From the NCBI GenBank assembly GCA_945876285.1, contig CAMCNO010000011.1, forward strand, positions 1 to 64,000: 64,000 bases of DNA, given 5' to 3'. Each line of letters starts with the position of its first letter. Position 1 is the first letter of the stretch. The notes under the pieces are model-generated. The model was not told where the DNA came from. It ran no database searches and saw only the letters and a program-made list of their open reading frames with translations. This document shows positions 1-7,672 of this stretch, one piece after another. The DNA is from an uncultured Clostridia bacterium (GTDB lineage Bacteria; Bacillota; Clostridia; Oscillospirales; Oscillospiraceae). The position numbers and the translations under genes are program-made.

Positions 1-1736
1 TCAAGGACCTGTGGAAGCTGATGAACATCTCCAATGACCGCTTCATCCGCACCACTGACGACTATCATGTCTCCGCCGTCCAGAAGATCTTCAAGAAGAT
101 GTACGACAACGGCGACATCTACAAGGGCGCCTACAAGGGCAAGTACTGCACCCCCTGCGAGTCCTTCTGGACCGAGAGCCAGCTGAAGGACGGCTGCTGC
201 CCCGACTGCGGCCGCCCCGTGGTGGACGCCGAGGAGGAGGCCTACTTCTTCCGTCTGAGCAAGTATGCCGACAAGGTCCGGGATCTGCTGGAGAACACCG
301 ATTTCCTGCAGCCCCGCAGCCGCGTCAACGAGATGGTGAAGAACTTCATCGACCCCGGTCTGGAGGATCTGTGCGTCTCCCGCACCAGCTTCACCTGGGG
401 CGTGCCTGTGGACTTTGACCCGGGCCATGTGGTCTACGTGTGGGTGGACGCGCTGTTCAACTACACCACCGCCCTGGGCTTCCTGAACGACCAGTACAAC
501 GACTACGACAAGTACTGGCCCGCCGACGTCCACTTCGTGGGCAAGGAGATCGTCCGGTTCCACTCCATCATCTGGCCCGCCATGCTGATGAGCATGGAGA
601 TGCCCCTGCCCAAGCACGTCTTCGGCCACGGCTGGCTGCTGCTGGACGGCGGCAAGATGTCCAAGTCCAAGGGCAACGTTGTCGATCCCTACATTCTGGC
701 GGAGAAGTTTGGCGTGGACGCCCTGCGCTTCTTCCTGATGCGCACCTTCCCCTTCGGCTCCGACGGCAACTTCTCCAACGAGCTGCTGATCCAGACCATC
801 AACACCGACCTTGCCAACGACCTGGGCAACCTGCTCAGCCGCACCACCGCCATGGTGGGCAAGTACTTCGGCGGCCAGCTGCCCGCCGGCTGCAAAACTT
901 GGGAGAATCCCGAGCCCTTCGACACCGACCTCATCTCCATGGCCTCCGCCCTGCGGAACGCCTACGAGGCCCAGATGGAAGCCTATGCTCCCCACAACGC
1001 CCTGGCGGAGGTGTTCAAGGTCATTCAGCGGGCCAACAAGTATATCGACGAGACGGCTCCCTGGGCTCTGGCAAAGGACATGGAGGCCAATGGTAAGCGT
1101 CTGGCCCACGTCCTCTATAACCTGCTGGAGGCCACCCGCATCTGCGGCATCCTGCTGACGCCCTTCATGCCCGAGAGCATGGACAAGCTGTTCGTCCAGA
1201 TCGGCGCTCCCGCCGACATCCAGACCTGGGACAGCGCCGCTGTCTGGGGCGCTCTGAGCGAGACCGCCGCCGTCACCAAGGGCGAGAACCTGTTCCCCCG
1301 TATCGACATGGATAAGGCCATTGCCGAGCTGGAGGAGGCCGCCGAGGCCGCCAAGAAGGCCGCCCTGCCCGCCATTGAGGTGGAGCCTCAGCTGGAGGAA
1401 AAGGTGGACTTTGACACCTTCTGCAAGAGCGACTTCCGGGCCGTGAAGGTGAAGGCCTGCGAGAACGTGAAGAAGAGCGAAAAGCTGCTGAAGTTCACCC
1501 TGGACGACGGCACCGGCACCGACCGCCAGATTTTGTCCGGCATTGCCAAGTATTACAAGCCCGAAGAGCTGGTGGGCAAGACGCTGGTTGCCATCGTGAA
1601 CCTGCCGCCCCGGAAGATGATGGGCCAGGAGAGCTGCGGTATGCTGATCTCCGCCGTCCACACCGAAAAGGGCGAGGAGAAGCTGCATCTGCTGATGGTG
1701 GACGACGCCATCCCCGCAGGAGCCAAATTGTGCTGA
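1..1736 (+). CDS. metG: Methionyl-tRNA synthetase, 5'-truncated by the window edge
   Basis: Cytoplasmic class I synthetase that charges tRNA-Met. The reading frame is open from base 3, so the N-terminus with the HIGH signature lies outside the window. Visible are the four-cysteine zinc knuckle (CTPC and CCPDC), the KMSKS loop at nt 654-668, the anticodon-binding helical domain, and a C-terminal EMAPII/Trbp111-like tRNA-binding domain of about 105 residues (nt 1420-1730) joined by an Ala/Glu-rich linker. The C-terminal domain is characteristic of the long dimeric bacterial MetRS form. An in-frame ATG at 21 is an internal Met rather than the start. The gene is followed by a structured repeat. 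Confidence 0.97.
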   Translation, partial: KDLWKLMNISNDRFIRTTDDYHVSAVQKIFKKMYDNGDIYKGAYKGKYCTPCESFWTESQLKDGCCPDCGRPVVDAEEEAYFFRLSKYADKVRDLLENTDFLQPRSRVNEMVKNFIDPGLEDLCVSRTSFTWGVPVDFDPGHVVYVWVDALFNYTTALGFLNDQYNDYDKYWPADVHFVGKEIVRFHSIIWPAMLMSMEMPLPKHVFGHGWLLLDGGKMSKSKGNVVDPYILAEKFGVDALRFFLMRTFPFGSDGNFSNELLIQTINTDLANDLGNLLSRTTAMVGKYFGGQLPAGCKTWENPEPFDTDLISMASALRNAYEAQMEAYAPHNALAEVFKVIQRANKYIDETAPWALAKDMEANGKRLAHVLYNLLEATRICGILLTPFMPESMDKLFVQIGAPADIQTWDSAAVWGALSETAAVTKGENLFPRIDMDKAIAELEEAAEAAKKAALPAIEVEPQLEEKVDFDTFCKSDFRAVKVKACENVKKSEKLLKFTLDDGTGTDRQILSGIAKYYKPEELVGKTLVAIVNLPPRKMMGQESCGMLISAVHTEKGEEKLHLLMVDDAIPAGAKLC

Positions 1737-1741
1737 GCACT

Positions 1742-1860
1742 TCGAGGGGGAGCAGGCTCCCCCTCGACCTCCCCTACCACCAGTGACATCGGTCACTGGT
1801 GAACGCGCCCAAGGCGCTTAAGTCAAAGTATTTTCGGCAGGCACATGTCCTGCCGAAAAT
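1742..1860 (+). repeat. Multi-hairpin intergenic element, copy 1
   Basis: Four hairpins in series: an 11-bp perfect stem (1742-1752/1757-1767), a 10-bp perfect stem (1778-1787/1792-1801), a 5-bp stem (1805-1809/1813-1817), and a 12-bp perfect stem (1830-1841/1849-1860). A second copy with the same order of stems and similar spacers lies at 26307-26467. The element begins 6 nt after the metG stop. It could act as a terminator or mRNA stabiliser for metG, or be a REP/MITE-like repeat; the sequence alone does not decide. Confidence 0.75.
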
Positions 1861-1879
1861 CATTTAAAACGAGGTATCT

Positions 1880-2539
1880 ATGCGTTTACAAAGTGCGATT
1901 TTTGACATGGACGGCACGCTGCTGGACTCTATGCACATCTGGAACGACCTGGGGCCCAACCTGCTCCGCTCCATAGGCATTGAGCCGGCCCCGGACCTGG
2001 GCGACCGGCTGATGCTGATGACCTTCCGGGACGGCGCCGCCCTCTGCAAAGAGGAATATCACCTCTCCCAGAGCGTGGAGGAGATCATGGACCTGACCAA
2101 GGCTGAGGTCCGCGCCTTCTATGAAAACGAGGTCCAGGCCAAGCCCGGCGTGGAGAAATTCCTGTCCCTGCTGAAAATGGAGGGCGTATGGATGTACGTC
2201 GCCACCAACACGGACCGGGACCTGGTGGAAGCCGCCCTGAAGCACACGGGGCTGGACGGCTACTTCAGGGGTATCCTGACCTGCGCCGAGGTGGGCGTGG
2301 GCAAGAAGGACAGCCCTGAAATTTACGAGCGGGCCATGCGTCGTCTACGGGGCAGCAAAAAGGACACCGTCATTTTCGAGGACGCCCTCCACGCCATCCG
2401 GACGGCAAAGGCCGCCGGCTTCCGGGTCTGCGGCGTGTACGACCCCTCCGCCGAGGCGGACCAGGAGGAGATCCGCGCCCTGTCGGACTACTATATCCGT
2501 TCCTTTGAGGAAATGTTCGAGAGCGAAATCCCGGACTGA
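1880..2539 (+). CDS. HAD-superfamily phosphatase (beta-phosphoglucomutase/Gph-like)
   Basis: 219-residue cytoplasmic HAD hydrolase. Motif I is DMDGT at residues 9-13, where D9 would be the phosphorylated nucleophile and D11 the acid/base. Motif II is the Thr in VATNTD, the motif III Lys lies in the GKKDSP stretch, and motif IV is the acidic FEDA. An alpha-helical cap (about residues 16-80) follows motif I, as in subfamily IA enzymes such as phosphoglycolate phosphatase. GAGG lies 6-9 nt before the ATG. Substrate specificity cannot be read from the sequence. The gene is bounded by the repeat element upstream and a strong terminator downstream, so it is probably monocistronic. Confidence 0.9.
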   Translation: MRLQSAIFDMDGTLLDSMHIWNDLGPNLLRSIGIEPAPDLGDRLMLMTFRDGAALCKEEYHLSQSVEEIMDLTKAEVRAFYENEVQAKPGVEKFLSLLKMEGVWMYVATNTDRDLVEAALKHTGLDGYFRGILTCAEVGVGKKDSPEIYERAMRRLRGSKKDTVIFEDALHAIRTAKAAGFRVCGVYDPSAEADQEEIRALSDYYIRSFEEMFESEIPD

Positions 2540-2572
2540 AAATTTGACGGGACCCTCCCGTCAAATTTTTTT
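2540..2572 (+). terminator. Intrinsic terminator after the HAD gene
   Basis: 13-bp perfect stem (2540-2552/2556-2568) with a 3-nt loop, followed by a T-tract. Confidence 0.9.
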
Positions 2573-2580
2573 ACTCCCGC

Positions 2581-2610
2581 TGTAACGAAACCGCCCCGGG
2601 GCGGATATAA
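2581..2610 (+). promoter_or_regulatory. Possible ECF-sigma autoregulated promoter
   Basis: TGTAACGAAACC at 2581-2592 resembles AAC-type -35 elements used by ECF sigma factors, and GGATATAA at 2603-2610 sits about 16 nt further on. Its position directly upstream of an ECF sigma gene suggests autoregulation. This is inference from motif and location only. Confidence 0.4.
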
Positions 2611-2632
2611 GGGTTGAAAGGAGGGGCATTTG

Positions 2633-3121
2633 ATGGATGATATGAGCGCCATTTACCAGCAGCACGCCCAGACCGTCTACAAGTTCCTCCTGGCCCAGTG
2701 CCGCGACCCGGACCTGGCGGAGGAGCTGACCCAGGAGACCTTTTACCAGGCCGTCCGCTCCATCGGCCGGTTCGACGGAAGCTGCAAGGTGTCCGTCTGG
2801 CTGTGCCAGATCGCCAAACACCTGTGGTACCAGCACCTCCGCAAGCACAGGCGGGAGGTCCCCATGCCAGACGACCCACCGGACATTCCCGTCCCCTCGT
2901 CGGAGGACGGCCTGCTGGAGCGGGAGGGCCGCCTGGAGCTGCTGCGGAGCATCCACAGCCTGCCGCCGGACCAGCGGGAGGTAGTGTACCTCCGGGCCTT
3001 CGGCGGTCTCAGCTTCCGGGAGATCGGAGATGTGCTGGGCAAGACGGAGACCTGGGCGAGAGTAACGTTTTACCGCAGCAAGGAAAAACTGCGGAACGGA
3101 GGTGTATCCGATGAAAAATGA
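2633..3121 (+). CDS. ECF-type RNA polymerase sigma factor
   Basis: 162-residue group 4 sigma factor with region 2 (QHAQTVYKFLLAQ... LTQETFYQAVRSI) and region 4 (LPPDQREVVYLRAFGGLSF, then the REIGDVLGKTETWARVTFYR helix-turn-helix). The ATG at 2633 is chosen over a TTG at 2630 because AGGAGG at 2619-2624 is 8 nt away. The stop overlaps the next gene, whose ATG at 3111 lies inside this reading frame, so the two are translationally coupled. The partner is a zinc-finger membrane anti-sigma factor. The inducing stress is unknown. Confidence 0.93.
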   Translation: MDDMSAIYQQHAQTVYKFLLAQCRDPDLAEELTQETFYQAVRSIGRFDGSCKVSVWLCQIAKHLWYQHLRKHRREVPMPDDPPDIPVPSSEDGLLEREGRLELLRSIHSLPPDQREVVYLRAFGGLSFREIGDVLGKTETWARVTFYRSKEKLRNGGVSDEK

Positions 3122-4085
3122 TCTGACCTGTGCCGTGGTGCGGGACCTGCTGCCCAGCTTCGTGGAGGGCCTGACCTCCGAGGAGACGAACCGAGCGGTG
3201 GAAAGCCACCTGTCCGTCTGCCCGGACTGCGCCGCCCGCCGGGACGCCATGGCCGCTCCCGCGGAACCCGCGGAGAAGGCGGAGCAGAGCAGGGAAGTGG
3301 ACTATCTGAAAACCGTCAGGCGGAAGAGCGGGCGGAGGATCGTGCTTGCCATCGCCTGCACCCTGGCGGTGATCCTGGCGGGAGTGGCTCTGAAGCTGTT
3401 CGTCATCGGTGAGCCCGCCAGCCGGGAGGGCATGAGCTGGTCCATGCGCTGTGACGAGACCGCCATGGACCTGCGGGTATACTCCACCTGGTCCGGCGTG
3501 GCCTACTGCCGCTGGGATTTGAAAAACAACGACGGCATCGTCCGGCTCACCGCCAAACAGGTGCTGCCCTCCCTTCTTTACGACTCCGCCGACCACCGGG
3601 AGCGCATTCCTCTGGAGGGTGTGCGGGAGGTCTGGATCGCGGGTCAGCTGATCTGGCAGGACGGCATTTCCATCAGCAGCGGGACAATGGACCTTTACGC
3701 AGCCAAGACCCCCTATGTGGGCGACATACCCGCCCTGAACCGGGTGGCGACCGCCATGAATATCCAAAGTGGATGCGGCCCTTACACCAATAGCCTGCAA
3801 ACATCCCACGAGCCCTACGGCTGGACCCTGGAATTTTCCAATATTTACACAGAGAAGCAGGCCGCCTGGCTGGATGAGACCATGGAATATGATCTTGCTC
3901 CGCTGATGATGGCCCTGGTGGAGAATCTGGGTGAAGTCTCCTGGACTTACCGCACCCAGGACGACGCATTGCAGACCCGCACCGTGACGCTGTCGCAAGT
4001 AAACGAGGCCCTCCCCCGGCCCGTGAAGGACTACGCCGCTTCTCCGGCGGAGCTCCAGCAGCTCTGCGACCTGCTGCAAGGCTAA
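3111..4085 (+). CDS. Membrane-anchored zf-HC2 anti-sigma factor
   Basis: 324 residues. The cytoplasmic N-terminus has the H-x3-C-x2-C zinc-associated anti-sigma signature (H33, C37, C40, with C7 as likely fourth ligand). A single membrane helix (about 77-98) follows, then an extracytoplasmic domain of about 225 residues that I do not recognise. It overlaps the sigma gene by 11 bp, the usual arrangement for a cognate pair: the N-terminus would hold the sigma factor until the outer domain senses a signal. ATG 3111 is preferred over GTG 3102 because GGAGG lies at 3098-3102. The large outer domain is longer than in minimal anti-sigma factors. Confidence 0.87.
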   Translation: MKNDLTCAVVRDLLPSFVEGLTSEETNRAVESHLSVCPDCAARRDAMAAPAEPAEKAEQSREVDYLKTVRRKSGRRIVLAIACTLAVILAGVALKLFVIGEPASREGMSWSMRCDETAMDLRVYSTWSGVAYCRWDLKNNDGIVRLTAKQVLPSLLYDSADHRERIPLEGVREVWIAGQLIWQDGISISSGTMDLYAAKTPYVGDIPALNRVATAMNIQSGCGPYTNSLQTSHEPYGWTLEFSNIYTEKQAAWLDETMEYDLAPLMMALVENLGEVSWTYRTQDDALQTRTVTLSQVNEALPRPVKDYAASPAELQQLCDLLQG

Positions 4086-4090
4086 ACGCA

Positions 4091-4120
4091 ACAGGCCCCC
4101 GGCTTTCGCCGGGGGCCTGT
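4091..4120. terminator. Hairpin between convergent genes
   Basis: 13-bp perfect GC-rich stem (4091-4103/4108-4120) with a TTTC loop, between the anti-sigma and hydrogenase stops. It lacks a long T-tract on either strand but is well placed to end both transcripts. Confidence 0.7.
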
Positions 4121-4138
4121 CTATATCCTCAGGGTGCC

Positions 4139-5665
4139 TTATTCGTACTTCTTCTCCACTTCCTCCAGCCGGTTCAGGAAGGGGCTGGTGGTGCAGCTCA
4201 TCTCGGGAGCATCGTTCTTGAACTTCTCCACGTTCGCCATGCTCTCCTTGATGGGCCGGATGGTGCCGGCGCCGGCCACGCAGCCGCCGGGGCAGGCCAT
4301 GCCCTCCAGCAGGTAACCGTCCCGCTTGCCGGCCTTGGCCATCATCAGCATCTTCTTGCATTCCTTCAGACCATCGGCATGCTCCACCAGGATCTCCCGG
4401 TCGGGAGCGATATGCTTGATGGCCTCTACCACGGCCTCTGCGACACCGCCGCCCACGGCGAAGCCCCGGCCCATGCCGGTGCCTTCCTGCATGTCGTCGG
4501 CGGAATCAGCCTCGATCTTGCTGAAATCAATGTTCTTGGCGTCGAACATGCCCAGCAGCTCCTCAAAGGTCAGCACGAAGTCCACGTCAGACCGGACGGT
4601 GCGGCGGTTGGCCTCCAGCTTCTTGGCGGCGCAGGGCCCGATGAACACGATGCGGGCGTTGGGATGGTCCTTCTTCACCATACGGGCGGTGATGACCATG
4701 GGGGTCAGGGCCATGGAGATATAATCCTTGAACTGGGGGAACAGAGTCTTGGCCATCATGGACCAGGCGGGGCAGCAGGAGGTTCCCATCCAGGGCTGCT
4801 TGGCGGGGACTTCCTCCAGGAAGTCCTTGGCCTCCTCCACCGTGCACAGGTCCGCGCCGATGGCGACCTCTACCACGTCGGCGAAGCCCAGGATGCGCAT
4901 AGCTGCCTTCAGCTTGGCGGGGGTGGCCTCCGGGCCGAACTGGCCCACGAAGGCGGGCGCCACGCAGGCAATGACTTCTTCGTTCCGCTTAATTGCAGTG
5001 ATGATCTGGAAGATCTGGCTCTTGTCGGCGATGGCGGCGAAGGGGCAGTTCACCAGGCACATGCCGCAGGAGACGCACTTGTCATAGTTGATTTTGGCCC
5101 GGCCCAGCTCGTCGGAGCCGATGGCATCCATGCCGCAGGCGGCGGCACAGGGGCGCTCGATCTTGGAAATGGCCCGGTAGGGGCACTGGTTGAAGCACTT
5201 ACCGCACTTGATGCACTTGTCCTGGTCAATGTGGCAGTGCTTATTCTTGTCCAGATAAATGGCGTCCTTGGGACAGACATTCATGCAGGGATGGGAAATG
5301 CAGCCCTGGCAGCTGTCCGTGATGCGGACCTGCTTGGGGGGGCAGGCGTTGCAGGCAAAGGGAATGATGTTGACCAGGGGGTTCTCAAAATACTTCTGGT
5401 CGGTGGCAGCCTCGTTGATGCTGGCGGAAATGGGCATCTGGCTCTCGGCGGGCTGCAGGTCCATGCCCAGGGCCAGCCGCACCCGCTCCTGCACGATGGC
5501 ACGCTCCAGGAACACATCGGCGCGGTGCTTGGCCACCTCGCCCTGGATCATCTTGTAGGGGATCTCATCCACGCGGGTCAGGTCACCGCCCTCATAGGCC
5601 AGGCGGGCCACCTCGGTGAATACGTTGCGGCGGATATCGTCCACCGCACTGTGTACGCCTCTCAT
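4139..5665 (-). CDS. Monomeric [FeFe] hydrogenase, group B-like
   Basis: 508-residue ferredoxin-type iron-sulphur protein. An N-terminal cysteine cluster (residues 104-131) and two 4Fe-4S ferredoxin motifs (C151-C161 and C197-C207) precede the H-cluster domain: TSCCPAW (295-301), GPCAAKK (343-349) and EGMACPGGC (454-462), which carry the four H-cluster cysteines. The TSCCPAW/GPC forms fit group B enzymes rather than the TSCCPGW/MPC forms of group A. The ATG at 5665 has GGAGGAGA 7 nt upstream and is preferred to an ATG at 5698. No maturation genes (hydEFG) or partner subunits are nearby. It may couple ferredoxin to H2 or sense redox; neither is shown here. Confidence 0.88.
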   Translation of the reverse strand: MRGVHSAVDDIRRNVFTEVARLAYEGGDLTRVDEIPYKMIQGEVAKHRADVFLERAIVQERVRLALGMDLQPAESQMPISASINEAATDQKYFENPLVNIIPFACNACPPKQVRITDSCQGCISHPCMNVCPKDAIYLDKNKHCHIDQDKCIKCGKCFNQCPYRAISKIERPCAAACGMDAIGSDELGRAKINYDKCVSCGMCLVNCPFAAIADKSQIFQIITAIKRNEEVIACVAPAFVGQFGPEATPAKLKAAMRILGFADVVEVAIGADLCTVEEAKDFLEEVPAKQPWMGTSCCPAWSMMAKTLFPQFKDYISMALTPMVITARMVKKDHPNARIVFIGPCAAKKLEANRRTVRSDVDFVLTFEELLGMFDAKNIDFSKIEADSADDMQEGTGMGRGFAVGGGVAEAVVEAIKHIAPDREILVEHADGLKECKKMLMMAKAGKRDGYLLEGMACPGGCVAGAGTIRPIKESMANVEKFKNDAPEMSCTTSPFLNRLEEVEKKYE

Positions 5666-5722
5666 ATCGTTTCTCCTCCATATATCCGGCGGTCGCATAC
5701 CGTCCGGGATTTTGGCATGAAT

Positions 5723-5751
5723 ATTATACAGAAACCCGTCTTTTTTTGCAA
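5723..5751 (-). promoter_or_regulatory. Promoter of the hydrogenase gene
   Basis: On the minus strand TTGCAA (5746-5751) and TATAAT (5723-5728) are separated by 17 bp, a near-consensus sigma-A promoter about 58 bp before the start codon. Confidence 0.8.
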
Positions 5752-5829
5752 GAAAATGTTCCGCTAGACCTCATTTTTCCACTTCCGCCGCCTTTCAGTT
5801 CCGCTTCAGCTTCCCGAGGTAAGGTGGAA

Positions 5830-5858
5830 TTGCAAGAAAGAGCCGCCTGTGCTATAAT
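5830..5858 (+). promoter_or_regulatory. Promoter of the DUF4340/two-component operon
   Basis: TTGCAA (5830-5835), 17-bp spacer, TATAAT (5853-5858). It lies 42 bp before the ATG and is divergent from the hydrogenase promoter. Confidence 0.85.
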
Positions 5859-5900
5859 ATTGGATGTATTTGACTTGATAATAACAGGAGGTATCCCTCT

Positions 5901-6908
5901 ATGACCTGGCAAGAAAGACGGATCGTCACCTTCCTCAGCGCCGTGCTGACGGTTCTGTTCGCCATTGTGCTGGTGCTGTTGGGCGCCCGCTATAAGCAAA
6001 ACCGCGCGGAGAAGGAGGCCGCCCAGGAGGCCGGCTCCACATCCCCCGCGGCGGACCCCGTGGCCTACACCGCCCTGTCCTATGAAAACGGCTCCTTCAC
6101 GTTGTCCTTTTCTCTGGACGAAAACGGAAGCTGGGTCTGGGCCGACGACCCCTCTTTCCCCCTGGACGACACCACCATCCTGGGCATCACCGGCCAGCTG
6201 GCGTCCTGGAACCCCCAGCAGACCGTGACGGACACGGAGGTGCTGGCGGACGCGGGCTTTGACCAGCCCAGCGGCTCTCTCACCGCCTCCGCTGCCGGCG
6301 GCAGCACCACCACGCTGCTCTTTGGCCGAACCACCACCGACGGAAACAGCTATTACGTCCGCCTCAACGGAGACGAGACCACTGCCTACATCCTTCCCGG
6401 CACCCTGTACCAGCTCATATCCCGTCCCATCTATGACATGATGGAGCTTCCGGAGCTGCCGGAGCTGCCGGAAGACCAGTTGCTGTCCGTCACCATCCAG
6501 GGCCCCGACGAGGAGGACGGTACCGTGGGCCGTGTCACCGTCCTGACCGCCTATCAGAGCGAAGAGGGGACCTCCTGGCGGGGCGACGGCGCCAACATCA
6601 CCGACGCCCCCGTCGTCCGGGCGCTGCTGGAGGACTTTGCGGCCCTCACCATCACCAAATGCGTGGATTACCACCCCTCCAATGACGCCGCCGCCCTCTG
6701 CGGCTTTAACAGCCCCGCCGCCAAGGTCTCCATCCGCTACACCACGGAGACAGACGCCGAGCAGACGCTGCAGATGACCATCGGCAGCCGCCTGCCGGAC
6801 GAGACCGGACGGTATGTCCAGCTGGGCGACGACTCCACCATTTACTTCCTGCCTACGGAGCTGCTGGACCCGCTGATGCGGGTGTCCGTCAACGGCCTGG
6901 AGGGCTGA
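5901..6908 (+). CDS. DUF4340-domain membrane-anchored protein
   Basis: 335 residues: a short cytoplasmic N-terminus, one membrane helix (about residues 10-27), a charged Ala/Glu linker, and a long extracytoplasmic region matching the DUF4340 pattern (repeated beta-rich units such as LLFGRTTTDGNSYYVRLNG and YILPGTLYQLI). GGAGG lies 10 nt before the ATG. It is first in an operon with a response regulator 21 bp downstream and a histidine kinase. DUF4340 proteins are often linked to ABC-2/gliding-type transporters, but none is here. A role as input or output partner of the two-component system is inferred from context. Confidence 0.82.
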   Translation: MTWQERRIVTFLSAVLTVLFAIVLVLLGARYKQNRAEKEAAQEAGSTSPAADPVAYTALSYENGSFTLSFSLDENGSWVWADDPSFPLDDTTILGITGQLASWNPQQTVTDTEVLADAGFDQPSGSLTASAAGGSTTTLLFGRTTTDGNSYYVRLNGDETTAYILPGTLYQLISRPIYDMMELPELPELPEDQLLSVTIQGPDEEDGTVGRVTVLTAYQSEEGTSWRGDGANITDAPVVRALLEDFAALTITKCVDYHPSNDAAALCGFNSPAAKVSIRYTTETDAEQTLQMTIGSRLPDETGRYVQLGDDSTIYFLPTELLDPLMRVSVNGLEG

Positions 6909-6929
6909 GCGCGAAAGGAGATTTCCCCC

Positions 6930-7604
6930 ATGCGGGTATTGATCGTTGAGGACGAGGTGCGCCTCGCCTCCACCCTCCAGGACCTTCTGGAGCTGAACGG
7001 CTACACTGCCGACGTCAGCCACGACGGCGAGTCCGGCCTGGACAACGCCCTGTCCGGCATTTACGACGTGGTGCTTCTGGATGTCATGCTGCCCAAGCTG
7101 GACGGCTTCACCGTCCTGCGCCGCCTGCGGGCGGCAGGAAACGCCACGCCGGTGCTGATGCTCACCGCCCGGTCGGAAGTCAGCGACAGGGTGGAGGGCC
7201 TGGACTGCGGCGCGGACTACTACCTGACCAAGCCCTTTGAGCCGAAGGAGCTGCTGGCCTGCATCCGTGCCCTGACCCGGCGGCAGCCGGAGCTGCGGAA
7301 TACGGATACACTGGAATACGGCGACCTGAAGCTGGAGAAAAACTCCTTCACCCTCTCCTGCGGGGACCACTCCCTGCGCCTGAGCCGGAAGGAGTTCGAC
7401 ATGATGGAGCTGCTGATGCTGAACCGGGAGCTGGTCATTACCAAGGAAAACCTGCTCTTGAAGATCTGGGGCTACGAATCCGACGCAGAGGACAACAACG
7501 TAGAGGTCTACATCTCCTTTCTCCGCAAAAAGCTGGAGCACCTCCACTCCGCCGTAAAGATCAAGACCATCCGCATGGTGGGCTACTGCCTGGAGCAGAC
7601 CTGA
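6930..7604 (+). CDS. OmpR/PhoB-family response regulator
   Basis: 224 residues. The receiver domain (1-120) has the acidic pair E7/D8, phospho-acceptor D51 in LLDVMLP, T79 and K101. The C-terminal winged helix (about 128-222) contains LRLSRKEFDMMELLMLN and the EVYISFLRKKL recognition region. AAAGGAG precedes the ATG. It is encoded between the DUF4340 protein and its likely cognate kinase 68 bp downstream. It probably binds direct repeats as a dimer after phosphorylation; targets are unknown. Confidence 0.95.
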   Translation: MRVLIVEDEVRLASTLQDLLELNGYTADVSHDGESGLDNALSGIYDVVLLDVMLPKLDGFTVLRRLRAAGNATPVLMLTARSEVSDRVEGLDCGADYYLTKPFEPKELLACIRALTRRQPELRNTDTLEYGDLKLEKNSFTLSCGDHSLRLSRKEFDMMELLMLNRELVITKENLLLKIWGYESDAEDNNVEVYISFLRKKLEHLHSAVKIKTIRMVGYCLEQT

Positions 7605-7672
7605 CATTTTCGACTTCTCCACTGGGTTTTCCACGTTTTCCACATACTTTTCGACAAGGGGGTGTACTTGTC

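Noticed and set aside
5724-7643. Very long minus-strand open frame (about 640 codons) opposite the DUF4340/response regulator genes
   Set aside because: It is antisense to well-supported genes, is low in complexity (Gly/Val/Gln-rich), and has no family pattern or ribosome site; typical of GC-rich shadow frames.
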